A DNA stretch of 53,236 nt. It comes from an alpha proteobacterium BAL199. Lineage in GTDB: Bacteria; Pseudomonadota; Alphaproteobacteria; Thalassobaculales; Thalassobaculaceae. Below are positions 19,332-27,438 of the stretch, piece by piece. The DNA lies in NCBI GenBank assembly GCA_000171835.1, contig ABHC01000028.1, positions 1 to 53,236 on the forward strand. The letters run 5' to 3'. Numbering within the stretch: position 1 is the first letter of the stretch; each line of letters starts with the position of its first letter. Below the pieces are notes generated by a model, which worked only from the letters and a program-made list of their open reading frames with translations, ran no database searches and was not told where the DNA came from. Made by a program: the position numbers and the translations under genes.

Positions 19332-19493
19332 TCACTTTGACGCAACGCGGGCCTCCACCCGCTCACAGATGTAGTGGTAGATCGGCAGGTGCAGTTCCTG
19401 CACATGCGGCGTGTGGCTCGACGGCACGTCGATCAGGATGTCGCAGTGCGGCGCCATGCGGCCGCCGCCGCTGCCGGACAGGCCCGAAAGCAC
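19332..19493 (-). pseudogene. gmhA: gmhA (sedoheptulose-7-phosphate isomerase) C-terminal fragment
   Basis: The last 53 codons of a minus-strand frame read LSGLSGSGGGRMAPHCD, then LIDVPSSHTPHVQELHLPIY and [14 protein letters not shown]. This matches the C-terminal SIS-domain end of D-sedoheptulose-7-phosphate isomerases (GL-G-GG-M, VPS-T--VQE-H). The 5' two-thirds are missing; upstream the same frame continues into a paaC fragment. It is the broken remains of an LPS heptose gene, consistent with the sugar genes beside it. Confidence 0.75.
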
Positions 19494-19496
19494 CGC

Positions 19497-19628
19497 GTGG
19501 TGCCAGGAATCGAACAGGAACTGACGCATCAAGGTATGGGCGAAATCGCCGTTCGGCTGCTCGACGAGCAGGACGTTTCGATACTCCGACACGTCTCGGA
19601 GATAGGCGAGATCGTCGGCGCTGCGGCC
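19497..19628 (-). pseudogene. paaC: paaC (phenylacetyl-CoA epoxidase subunit) internal fragment
   Basis: In the same open frame as the gmhA tail, residues GRSADDLAYLRDVSEYRN, LLVEQPNGDFAHTLMRQF and LFDSWHH match the conserved middle of PaaC (LLVEQPNGDFAHT-ARQ). Both ends of the gene are missing. It joins the gmhA fragment without a stop, so the junction near 19494-19499 is an illegitimate fusion of two unrelated genes. Confidence 0.7.
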
Positions 19629-19649
19629 GGCGCGGTCAATGAATCCGAA

Positions 19650-20003
19650 CCCTTGAACGCCAACGCCAAGCTGCTCCTGGCATTGCGGCACGCGATGTTC
19701 GAGGTGGTCCCGAGCAACCCCGGCGCCGACGTCCACCGACAGGGCAATACGCTCGGCAAAGCGCACCGGCACTGGCGCCGGATCAAGATCGGCCAACGGT
19801 TCCGGCTGTTCTTCCGATATGACGCCCGTGCCCGGATCATTGTCTATGCCTGGGTCAACGACGAGAAGACGCTGAGAACCCGAGGCGCGCGCAACGACGC
19901 CTACACGGTCTTCCAGAAAATGCTGGACCGAGGGAACCGACCGGACAGCTGGGACGCCCTCGTACAGCAGGCTCACAAAGAACCGGAACGCGGACATGGC
20001 TAG
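19650..20003 (+). pseudogene. YhaV-family toxin, 5'-truncated
   Basis: The plus-strand frame ending at 20003 contains LNANAKLLLALRHAMFEVV, RQGNTLGKAHRHWRRIKIG, QRFRLFFRYDARARIIVYA and WVNDEKTLRTRG, ending in YTVFQKMLDRGNRPDSWDAL. This is the YhaV type II toxin (a RelE-fold ribonuclease) minus its first about 40 residues. Upstream the frame is open, but its sequence is antisense to the paaC/gmhA fragments, so the N-terminus is chimeric or absent. No PrlF antitoxin gene is next to it. It ends 4 bp into the tail of the convergent baseplate gene. Confidence 0.75.
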
Positions 20004-20479
20004 TTCAAATCGATCCGCGTCGCCCGGACGGTGACGTTGTCGGCGGTCATCACCAGTTCGCTGTCGCCGACGGCGAGCGTGATCGAGCCGCCGGCCGGCA
20101 CCTCGAGGCGGTAGTGGTGCCCGGCCCGGTCGTAGCGCTCGAACGCCCCGTCCTTCCACACCGTGGTCGACACCTCGACCCGGTCGGCCGGCGCAGGTGC
20201 TGCTGCACGATAGAGCGCGCCCAGCACGCAGCCCTGGTTCAACTCCCCGCCGGGGCACAGGACCAGGACCTGCTCGCCGATCTCGGGCGGATGCCAGGTG
20301 ACGTCGCCCTCGGCACGTGAGGTCAGGAACGGCAGCCAGTTACTGAGAATCGGGCCGCTCCGGACCCGCACGCGGGCGGCCGCATAGTCGGCCTCGGCGA
20401 TGGTGCCGTATAGCGCCATGCAGCCGAGCCGCCGCTCGATGTCGGCGACGTCGCGGTTCAGATGGAGCCGCTCGCCCAT
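20000..20479 (-). CDS. phage baseplate assembly protein V
   Basis: A 159-aa product. GTIAEADYAAARVRVRSG, LSNWLPFLTSRAEGDVTWHP and GEQVLVLCPGGELNQGCVLG are the hallmark OB-fold blocks of gpV-like baseplate hub/spike proteins. The C-terminus has short beta repeats (ITLAVGDSELVMTADNVTV) ending ATRIDLN, a natural end for this branch. In contractile-tailed phages gpV forms the tip of the tail tube. It is the last phage gene on this side; gpW/J/I-type genes that should follow are missing. The start overlaps the upstream stop as TGATG. Confidence 0.85.
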   Translation of the reverse strand: MGERLHLNRDVADIERRLGCMALYGTIAEADYAAARVRVRSGPILSNWLPFLTSRAEGDVTWHPPEIGEQVLVLCPGGELNQGCVLGALYRAAAPAPADRVEVSTTVWKDGAFERYDRAGHHYRLEVPAGGSITLAVGDSELVMTADNVTVRATRIDLN

Positions 20480-21021
20480 CAGGTCTGCAGCATCAGGCTG
20501 GTCAGCGAGTGGTACTCCGGCTCAACCGGCGGTCCGAACGGCGAGTAGATCTTCAGCCGAACATCCGTTGGAGCGACAGCTTCCTCGTCCGCTTCGCGGA
20601 CCGTCCAGTACACCACCTCGTAGCCGAGACGGGCGACGACAATGGGTGTGTCGCCGTCACCGTCGACATCGATATCGGTGCGCAACAGGCGCATCGACTC
20701 GACCAGGCGTTCGAGGGTGTCGTCCTCCTCAAAGGCGGTCTCGACCTCGGCGGCGATACGGTCCACCTGGGCGTCGGCGTGCTCGCCCTCGGCGACGATC
20801 TCGATGGCGAGGTCGAGCACACGACGTGTCGGGCCGCCCGGGCCATCCGGCGTGCCGTCCACCCGTTCGTCGCGGGCGTAGACCAGGATGGCAGGCAGAG
20901 CCTTGGCGAACAGCGGTGTCGTGCGATTCACATGCACGCGGTCGCCGGCTTCCGTGCACGGTGACGGACCAGCGAGCCGCGCTCGCACGGCATCGCGGAT
21001 CTGACTGCGGGGATGGCTCAT
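20479..21021 (-). CDS. phage tail protein (tail-terminator/minor tail type)
   Basis: A 180-aa protein from ATG at 21021 (MSHPRSQIRDAVRARLAG). It has the fold pattern of small tail-completion proteins: N-terminal helix, PAILVYARDERV strand, LDLAIEIVAEGEHADAQVD, then an acidic helix and RLGYEVVYWTVREADEE. The position between the FII-like protein and gpV, with ATGA and TGATG overlaps on both sides, supports a head-tail or tail-terminator role. The family name is uncertain. Confidence 0.65.
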   Translation of the reverse strand: MSHPRSQIRDAVRARLAGPSPCTEAGDRVHVNRTTPLFAKALPAILVYARDERVDGTPDGPGGPTRRVLDLAIEIVAEGEHADAQVDRIAAEVETAFEEDDTLERLVESMRLLRTDIDVDGDGDTPIVVARLGYEVVYWTVREADEEAVAPTDVRLKIYSPFGPPVEPEYHSLTSLMLQT

Positions 21022-21341
21022 GTCGGCACCCGATGCAGGATTAACTTTGCCCCACCCATGCCGTCGCCGCGGATATCGACCACGCGGTAGTCGCAGCCAG
21101 CCAGGGTGACGGAGTCGCCTTCCTCGGGCTCGACGGCAAGGTCGGCGAGCAGCACGTCGAGCACCGGCGCCGTCGTGGTCACCGGCACGCCGCCGGCGAG
21201 CCCGGCCTCGGCATGCTCGGCATGGAAGATGGCGGTGATGGTGACGGGATCCCCGCTCTCTGGCCGGTAGAGCACCGTCGTGCCGAACGCGTCGCGCGCG
21301 GCGCCGCCGACCATCGCGGCCAGCTCGTCCCACCCCGGCAT
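21018..21341 (-). CDS. phage head-tail joining protein (FII-like)
   Basis: A 107-aa protein beginning MPGWDELAAMVGGAARDAFG. The second half (VTLAGCDYRVVDIRGDGMGG) is beta-rich with a conserved C-terminal strand, as in lambda gpFII-type head-tail connectors. It lies directly downstream of the major capsid gene and overlaps the next gene by ATGA, the usual place for this protein. Confidence 0.65.
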   Translation of the reverse strand: MPGWDELAAMVGGAARDAFGTTVLYRPESGDPVTITAIFHAEHAEAGLAGGVPVTTTAPVLDVLLADLAVEPEEGDSVTLAGCDYRVVDIRGDGMGGAKLILHRVPT

Positions 21342-21360
21342 GATGCCGCCTCCAGCCGCG

Positions 21361-22386
21361 TCAGTTCGAGCTGAACAGCCGGACGACGAGCGCCGGGCGC
21401 TTCACGATCGGCAGCGGGTTCGACTGGCTGTAGACGTCGATGCCGGTGCCGTTCTCGCGGGCGATCTGATAGGCGTACAGCTCCTGCCCGTAGGTGCCGA
21501 CCGCGTCCATCAGGTTGGCCGGCGCGAAGAACGTCCGGAAGGTGTCGGTCGTCCCCATCGGGAAGGCGATGCCCTCGCCGACCGTCAGCAGGCTGTCGGT
21601 CTGGCCGGTCGAGAGCGTGACGGTGCCGAGATACTCCTCGAAGGCGAGGCCGCCGAAGCGGAAGCCAGTCCGCAGGTCCTGTCGGAGCGGGTTCAACCCG
21701 GCGTTCGCCTCGAAGTACTTGTAGGCCTCCTCGACCCGCTTGTGGACGATCAGCTTGTCCCAGAACCCGGGGCTGACCAGAGCGTGCACGCTGGTCATGC
21801 TCTCGCCCTTCAGGTTCTCCTCGACATGGCGCAGGACCTCGCGGCACTTGCCGAGCACGTCGGTGGTGTCGGTACCGAGCTTGAAATCGACCGACTTGGC
21901 CGTGATCGCGAACTCGGCGTGCCAGTCGTAGACGGTCCGGCCCGCACCATCCTTGGTGATGCCGTGAAGCGCCTTGGCCCGCATGTACTCCAGGGTCTGG
22001 GCGTGCTTCCAGCGCATGCGGGTGAGCTTGCGCATCATCACCTGGGCGAGCGGGTCCTCGGCGGCGGCGAGCCCGAAGCCGCGCTTGCCCTGGACCTCCT
22101 CGGGCAGCACCACGTCGTTGTGCGGAATGTGCGGCACGGTGAAGGAGCGCATGCTGGCGGTCTCGGGCGAGCCGACGGTGGCGGGTGCACCGGGTGCTAC
22201 GGCGGGCAGCAGGCGCAGTTCACCCTCGATTTGCTCGACGGTGACCTGGCGCTGGCTGATCGGCTCGGGCGCGAACAGGCCGAGGGCGCCAAGCCGGCCT
22301 TAGCGGTTGGGCAGCAGCTGGATGGCCGCCGTCATCTCGGCCAGCGTGTAGCCGCCGCTGTCGAAGGGATTGACGATCACGGTCAC
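21361..22386 (-). pseudogene. phage major capsid protein E with one in-frame stop
   Basis: From a GTG at 22386 with GGAGG 8 bases upstream, the frame reads VTVIVNPFDSGGYTLAEMTA, then LLPNR-stop-GRLGALGLF, and runs to 21361. The stop is TAA on the minus strand at 22302-22300, in place of an expected Tyr codon. The rest is a normal lambda gpE-type capsid (PF03864): SFTVPHIPHNDVVLPEEVQG, FWDKLIVHKRVEEAYKYF and YAYQIARENGTGIDVYSQSN. The full length would be 341 codons. Restart at the ATG at 22152 would give 263 residues without the N-arm. The substitution is a likely inactivating mutation of the prophage. Confidence 0.85.
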
Positions 22387-22420
22387 GGGTCGGACCTCCG
22401 GGGTTCGGAATGTTGACGGT

Positions 22421-22948
22421 TCAGACGGCGATACGGGCGACCAGGCCGTGAGCGGCGAGCTCGGCCAGCTTGGCGGCGCGCTTGGTCGCGTCGTCGACCG
22501 AGGCGTCGATCACGAGAGCGGCATCGGCGAGAACCACGGGTCCGCGCGCCAGCACCACGGCCTCGGTGTTGCCGGCACTGGCGTCGGTCGCGTCGAGCAG
22601 CACGGCGGACGCCAGTTCCGCGCCCTCAATGCCGACGGTCTCTGCGGCGGGCGACAACGCGTAGGTGCCGTCGGCGGTGCCGCTCCAGATCGTGAAGTCG
22701 TACGCCGCGACCTGGCCGGACAGCGGCGCGATCGCCTCCAGCAGCCGCTCGCACCGCACCGGCTCGAACAGCCGGCCGTCCAGCCGCATCTTCAGGCGGT
22801 CCAGCGTCCGCGTGATCCGCACGCAGCCCAGGCCGTGCAGCAGCCAGCGTTCGGCGGCGGCGGAGTCGCCGACCGGCGACACCCGGCTGCCGACGCCGCC
22901 GGCCTGACAGATCCACTGGGTCTGGTGAACGAGCTTCATTGCCTCCAT
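22421..22948 (-). CDS. chimeric ORF ending in phage head decoration protein D
   Basis: A 175-aa ORF from ATG at 22948. Its C-terminal about 85 residues (SAVLLDATDASAGNTEAVVL, then AKLAELAAHGLVARIAV) match the lambda gpD-like decoration fold and sit just upstream of the capsid gene. The first 90 residues (VHQTQWICQAGGVGSRVSP, then LKMRLDGRLFEPVRCERLL) are not a D protein and resemble no phage protein I know. The normal D N-terminus is missing. The ORF probably marks the point where the portal-protease-D segment was deleted and foreign DNA joined in frame. Confidence 0.6.
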   Translation of the reverse strand: MEAMKLVHQTQWICQAGGVGSRVSPVGDSAAAERWLLHGLGCVRITRTLDRLKMRLDGRLFEPVRCERLLEAIAPLSGQVAAYDFTIWSGTADGTYALSPAAETVGIEGAELASAVLLDATDASAGNTEAVVLARGPVVLADAALVIDASVDDATKRAAKLAELAAHGLVARIAV

Positions 22949-23386
22949 AGAAGAGCCGCCGCCGCCCTGGAGCAAGCGAAAATCTCTATCTGAGATAGTC
23001 CCAGGCGCCGCCGGACGATGCCGGCGCCGCACCGCTGCCGGGTCGGGTGGCCGGTTCCCGCCGGCTGACCCGCCGCCGGATCCGCCGGAGGGCCGGCGCA
23101 ACCGGGGCCCGAGATTGCCGGACGGCCAGCCGCTCGTTTGGATGCCGGGCGGCGGTCCGCGCGGCGCCGCGTTCCGGGGCAGCGCGACAGCACCGCGCTA
23201 ACCAAAATCCTTAACTACAACCTCAGTTTGACACGCTCGGCCACCATACGGTATCGCCGAAAGCGGCTACCGACGTCGGTCCGCGGCCGCCGGAAACGGC
23301 CGGTACCGGCGGTTGGTCACGACGGCTGGTTGCGATGGCTGATCGCGACGGGCGGCGGGTTGGAGAACGGAACTGGAGGTCGTGCG
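22949..23386. other. intergenic region between chimeric D gene and host-type genes
   Basis: About 440 bases of divergent promoter region. Two small features are visible: a CTATC-TGA-GATAG palindrome at about 22990 and a GGAGG ribosome-binding site in front of the gene at 23387. No convincing gene is present. Confidence 0.5.
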
Positions 23387-23869
23387 ATGAACTGCGACGG
23401 ATCGGCCCACGGCACTGGTGGTCGGGTCGCCGCCGCCCTCGGTCCGCCGTTGCCGGCGGAACGGGACCCGGCGGAACGGGACCCGGCGGAACGGGACCCG
23501 GCGGTGTGCGACGCGGGAGGCGATCCCGCCACCGTGGTGCGGGCCTGGCGCGAGGCGGCCTCGCTGCTGGAGGCCGCGGTCGAGGCGGTCGCCGCCTTCG
23601 AGTGCCCGGAGACCGTGGCCATCCAGGACGCCGCCAACATCCGGGCCGGCGAGGCGTTCGCGGCGCTCGCCGCCGTCGAGGCGCTCGACCCGGAGGTCCT
23701 GCGCGGCCACGCCGACGCGCTCGAGTGGCTGATCCGCACCTTCGGGGCGTTGTCCGACAATCCGTCCGACGCCACGCTCGGTCGTTCGATCGCCGCCGAG
23801 CTGCGGGCCGCGGCGGATCGACTGCCGGGCCTTCCGCCGGCCCGGGAGAGCGCCGAACCGCGATCGTGA
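23387..23869 (+). CDS. hypothetical protein, 160 aa, with AERDP repeats
   Basis: ATG at 23387 follows GGAGG by 8 bases. The N-terminal part holds three tandem AERDP-type repeats from a 15-base DNA repeat (GGCGGAACGGGACCC). The rest is helical and Ala-rich (WREAASLLEAAVEAVAAFEC). It has no membrane segment or known motif. It is convergent, 6 bp apart, with the YbjN-domain gene. It does not look like a phage gene. Confidence 0.6.
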   Translation: MNCDGSAHGTGGRVAAALGPPLPAERDPAERDPAERDPAVCDAGGDPATVVRAWREAASLLEAAVEAVAAFECPETVAIQDAANIRAGEAFAALAAVEALDPEVLRGHADALEWLIRTFGALSDNPSDATLGRSIAAELRAAADRLPGLPPARESAEPRS

Positions 23870-23875
23870 CGCGCG

Positions 23876-25903
23876 CTAGCGGTCCGGCGCCATGTCGGCC
23901 ACGAACCGCTCCGCGGCGTCCAGGAACCGCCGGATCGCCGCGTCGACGGCGGCCGCCGAAGCGCCCTCCCCCGGAATGTCCAGCTCGAGCCAGACCGCGC
24001 GGTTCTCGCCGCGGTAGGCCCGCACCCACCGCTCGCCGCTGTTCCACTCGTTGATCCGGGCGAGCGGGACCTGCTGGTCCGGCTCGACGCCGAGATACAG
24101 CATGCAGTTGCCGCACGCGCCGTCGGCGGCGCAGTCGAAGAACTGCGCCTCCAGCGCCAGGCCTTCCAGTGAATCGGCCAGATCGGCGGACACCGTGGTC
24201 TCGCCCGAGGCGCCGACCGCGACGGTGGCGCCAAGGCCGAATTCCTCGAGGCGGGCCGCCAGGAACGCCGCGCTGATGCCGTCGCCGGCCGCAGGCGTTC
24301 CGGAGCCGCCGGACGGCGCCCGGTCGCTTGGGCTGCCCAGGCTGCGGCCGAGGCTCGCGAAATGATCGCCGACCAGCGCCGAGACGTCGTTGCCGTTCAG
24401 GGTCGAGCGGCCGTCGGGGTCGCGCGTCATCGCCCAGCGGTGCGTCACGGTGCCGTCGGGCGCCTCGGCCCGCTGCCCCAGGACGGCGGCCAGCTGGACC
24501 GCCGCCAGCTCGTCGGTGATCAGCGGCCCGAGCGCCGCCACGATGCGGTCGAGATTGACCACGGTCAGCACCAGCCGGCCGGCGATCCCGTCCGGAGCGG
24601 TCGCGGACGCCTGGATCTCGGCGTCCAGATCCGCCCCCATGCCGGCCATGCGGATCCGCGCCCCGCTGACCCGCGCGGTGGTTCCGGCGCGCTGCAGCAG
24701 CGCCAGCAGCGCGGCTTCGTCAACCGCCGCCCAATCGCCCGCCGCGGTTCCGCCGCCGGCGCCGAGCAGGTCCAGCAGGTCGCGGCCGGGGATCCGCTCG
24801 ACCGCGAGTTCCAGCCCGAACGACTCCGGCACCGCGGCCCCGTCGACCGGCAGCGGCAGCAGGATCTTCAGCCCGTCATGCCCGTAACCGATGCTGCCGG
24901 CGGCGCTGCCGCCGGCCAGCCCCGACACGCCGGCGTGGAACTCCAGCCGGGCGACCGACATCGGACCGCCGGCCGCCTCGCCGATCCGGGCGTCCTCGAC
25001 GCCGAAGCGGAACGCCGCGCCGTCCATGATCAAGTCCGGTGTCGTGAGCATCGACTGCAGGTGCCGGGCCGGCTCGCCGCCGTCCGCCAAGCCCGCCGGG
25101 TTGGCGATCAGGAACGCCTGCATCTCGACCAGACGCGGCCAGTCGACCCCGTCCATCCGCGCGTCGGTGCCGATCGACCCGAAGCGCGCCAGTTCGGTCG
25201 GCGACCCGCCCGGCGCGTCCGGTGCCGCGCTGATCACCAGCCCGTCCAGCCGGTAGCCGGAGGTCAGCAAGGCCTTGCCGCCGGCGCCGTCGAGGACATC
25301 GCTGCGGATCGCCACGCCGGCGATGGTCGCGCGGCCGACCGGCTCCATGACGGCGGCGACGTCGCTCGCCTCGATCGACGTCGACCACACGATTCCGGTG
25401 CCGGGATCGACGACGATGTCGACCGCCGAGGCGCCGGTCGTCATGACCATGGCCAGCGCGCCCGGCGCCTGCACGGTCAGTTGCGCCGGCAGGGCGCCGG
25501 TCAGCCGCCACCGCCCGTTGCCGGCGTCGGCGCGCGTGACCTCGACGTCCCCGAAGCTCAGCGTCGCGTCCGCGGAACGCCAGACCAGGCCGGGCAGTCG
25601 GACCACCTCGGCGCCGGCGCGATCGACCACCACCGGCGGCCCGGCGGTCTCGATCGCGCCGACCCCGGACGCCTGCATCCACTCGGTCAGCCGCGCCAGC
25701 GCCTTCAGCACCGGACGCTGGTCCGCCGGCGCGCCGGCCGGGGGCGCACCGGCTGGGGGCGCACCGGCCGGGGGCGCACCGGCTGGCGCCGCGACAGTTG
25801 GTGTCGCCGCGCCGGCGGCCCGCCCGTCGAGCGGCACGCCGGTCAGCGCCAGCAGCGCCGCCAGGGTGGACGCCAGCGCGCCCCGTTTCGCCGACGTCAG
25901 CAT
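23876..25903 (-). CDS. exported protein with C-terminal YbjN domain
   Basis: A 675-aa protein with an N-terminal signal sequence (KRGALASTLAALLALTGVP, cleavage probably after GRAA). A Pro/Ala linker of four GAPPA-type repeats comes from a 15-base tandem DNA repeat near 25740-25790. A large beta-rich middle follows (residues about 70-520), resembling periplasmic AsmA/DUF945/DUF2125-type repeats. The last about 130 residues carry a YbjN-like domain (ARINEWNSGERWVRAYRG, then NRAVWLELDIPGEG). The YbjN domain is a type III-chaperone-like fold of unclear role. It should act in the periplasm or at the envelope. Its place inside the phage late module is unusual. Domain naming of the middle part is tentative. 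Confidence 0.65.
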   Translation of the reverse strand: MLTSAKRGALASTLAALLALTGVPLDGRAAGAATPTVAAPAGAPPAGAPPAGAPPAGAPADQRPVLKALARLTEWMQASGVGAIETAGPPVVVDRAGAEVVRLPGLVWRSADATLSFGDVEVTRADAGNGRWRLTGALPAQLTVQAPGALAMVMTTGASAVDIVVDPGTGIVWSTSIEASDVAAVMEPVGRATIAGVAIRSDVLDGAGGKALLTSGYRLDGLVISAAPDAPGGSPTELARFGSIGTDARMDGVDWPRLVEMQAFLIANPAGLADGGEPARHLQSMLTTPDLIMDGAAFRFGVEDARIGEAAGGPMSVARLEFHAGVSGLAGGSAAGSIGYGHDGLKILLPLPVDGAAVPESFGLELAVERIPGRDLLDLLGAGGGTAAGDWAAVDEAALLALLQRAGTTARVSGARIRMAGMGADLDAEIQASATAPDGIAGRLVLTVVNLDRIVAALGPLITDELAAVQLAAVLGQRAEAPDGTVTHRWAMTRDPDGRSTLNGNDVSALVGDHFASLGRSLGSPSDRAPSGGSGTPAAGDGISAAFLAARLEEFGLGATVAVGASGETTVSADLADSLEGLALEAQFFDCAADGACGNCMLYLGVEPDQQVPLARINEWNSGERWVRAYRGENRAVWLELDIPGEGASAAAVDAAIRRFLDAAERFVADMAPDR

Positions 25904-26021
25904 CCGATCCCCCCAAGCCGCCGCGCAAGTCGCGTTGCGCGATCCTAGTGTGCGTCGTCAGAACATTCGAGACAATCGGATCGTCTTTTTATCGGAGAGC
26001 GGGCCTCATCTGGGTTGATGT

Positions 26022-27002
26022 TTAGGCGGCGATTTTGCGGTGTTGCAAGCGCCGATGCTCGAGGGTTTGGCGTTTGATGCGCATCCGTTCGGCCAGGATG
26101 TCTTTGGCTCTGCCGAAGTAGACGTCCGCTGGGGTCAGGTTCTGCAGGCTCTCGTGGTAGCGGTGATGGTTGTAGTGCTCGATGAAGGTGCCGATCTGGG
26201 CCTCAAGGTCGCCGGGCAGGAAGTAGTTCTCCAGCAAGATCCGGTTCTTCAAGGTCTGATGCCATCTCTCGATCTTGCCCTGGGTCTGAGGGTGATATGG
26301 CGCACCGCGGATATGCTTCATGTCCTGCTTTCCGAGCCATTCTGCCAGATCGCCGGAGATGTAACTGGAGCCATTGTCCGACAGCAGACGCGGCTTGTGC
26401 CGGACATGGGCCTGGTCACAGCCTGACGCATTCAGGGCCAACTCCAGGGTGTCCGTCACGTCCTCGGCCTTCATGGTGCTGCAGAGCTTCCACGCGATAA
26501 CGTAACGCGAGAAGTCGTCCAGAACCGTCGACAGATAGAACCAACCCCACCCGATGATCTTGAAGTACGTAAAATCGGTCTGCCACATCTGGTTCGGCGC
26601 AGTGGTCTTGTCCTTGAAGGCGTTGGACGCCTTCATGACGATGAAGGCAGGGCTGGTGATCAGATCGTGGGCTTTTAACAGCCTGTAAACACTGGCCTCC
26701 GATACGAAGTACCCCTTGGTTTCAGTGAACCGGACCGCCAGTTCCCGCGGGCTCAACTCGGACTCTTCCAGAGCCAGTTCGATGATCTGATCATGGATGT
26801 CCTGCGGGATCCGGTTCCAGACTCGACTGGGCCGGGAGGGCTTGTCCTCCAGCGCCTCCGGGCCGCCTGTCTGGTAGAGATCGTACCAGCGGTAGAAGGT
26901 CGATCGGCTCACGCCGATCCGAGCCAAGGTCTGGCAGGCAGACAGGTGCGACTGCTCGACGAGCCGGATGATCTCGGCTTTCTCCGCAGAGGGATATCTC
27001 AT
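26022..27002 (-). CDS. IS3-family transposase OrfB (integrase core)
   Basis: A 326-aa protein with HTH at the N-terminus (ACQTLARIGVSRSTFYRWYD) and an rve integrase core: NQMWQTDFTYFKI (D1), LSDNGSSYISGDLAEWL (D2) and GKIERWHQTLKNRI (E). It overlaps orfA by ATGA. In IS3 elements the active enzyme is an OrfAB fusion made by -1 frameshifting. The required slippery stretch is present in orfA and the OrfB phase is open from there. Confidence 0.92.
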   Translation of the reverse strand: MRYPSAEKAEIIRLVEQSHLSACQTLARIGVSRSTFYRWYDLYQTGGPEALEDKPSRPSRVWNRIPQDIHDQIIELALEESELSPRELAVRFTETKGYFVSEASVYRLLKAHDLITSPAFIVMKASNAFKDKTTAPNQMWQTDFTYFKIIGWGWFYLSTVLDDFSRYVIAWKLCSTMKAEDVTDTLELALNASGCDQAHVRHKPRLLSDNGSSYISGDLAEWLGKQDMKHIRGAPYHPQTQGKIERWHQTLKNRILLENYFLPGDLEAQIGTFIEHYNHHRYHESLQNLTPADVYFGRAKDILAERMRIKRQTLEHRRLQHRKIAA

Positions 27003-27331
27003 TCCTCGTCGCCCCCATCCGCGATCATGCTTTTTTTGAGCAAACGGATTTCCAGGGCCTGCTCAGCGACGACTTCCTTCAGGGCGCTCACCTCCCGGCG
27101 CTGGGCCTTCACCTCGTCGGTCGTGGCGGCCCGCGCCGTGTCGCCAGCCAGGCGACGCTTACCAGCCTCCAGAAACTCCTTCGACCAGACGTAATAGAGG
27201 CTCTGGGCGATGCCTTCCTTGCGGCAGAGCTCCGCGATGCTGTCTTCGCCGCGCAGGCCGTCCAGAACGATCCGGATCTTGTCTTCCGCAGAGAAATGCC
27301 GACGGGTCGCACGCCGGATATCCTTCGCCAT
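26999..27331 (-). CDS. IS3-family OrfA
   Basis: A 110-aa protein with HTH_Tnp_1 features (RHFSAEDKIRIVLDGLRGED, CRKEGIAQSLYYVWSKEF) and a C-terminal leucine-zipper-like helix (EVVAEQALEIRLLKKS). Near the 3' end it has a run of seven A (27031-27037 on the plus strand as T) reading A-AAA-AAG in the -1 phase. No stop occurs in that phase before the OrfB ATG, so an OrfAB fusion is possible. Confidence 0.9.
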   Translation of the reverse strand: MAKDIRRATRRHFSAEDKIRIVLDGLRGEDSIAELCRKEGIAQSLYYVWSKEFLEAGKRRLAGDTARAATTDEVKAQRREVSALKEVVAEQALEIRLLKKSMIADGGDEE

Positions 27332-27438
27332 CCGTTCGCCGGGTGTCGTCTTCGGGTCAAGGGTTTTGGCCTCATCTTCGTTCCTACGTCACTGCGATGA
27401 GACCAAAACCCTCCACTATCCAAAAGACGGAAACTGTC

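Noticed and set aside
23456-23505. 15-bp tandem repeats
   Set aside because: As a separate regulatory repeat: they are coding (AERDP) within the 160-aa gene and need no other explanation.
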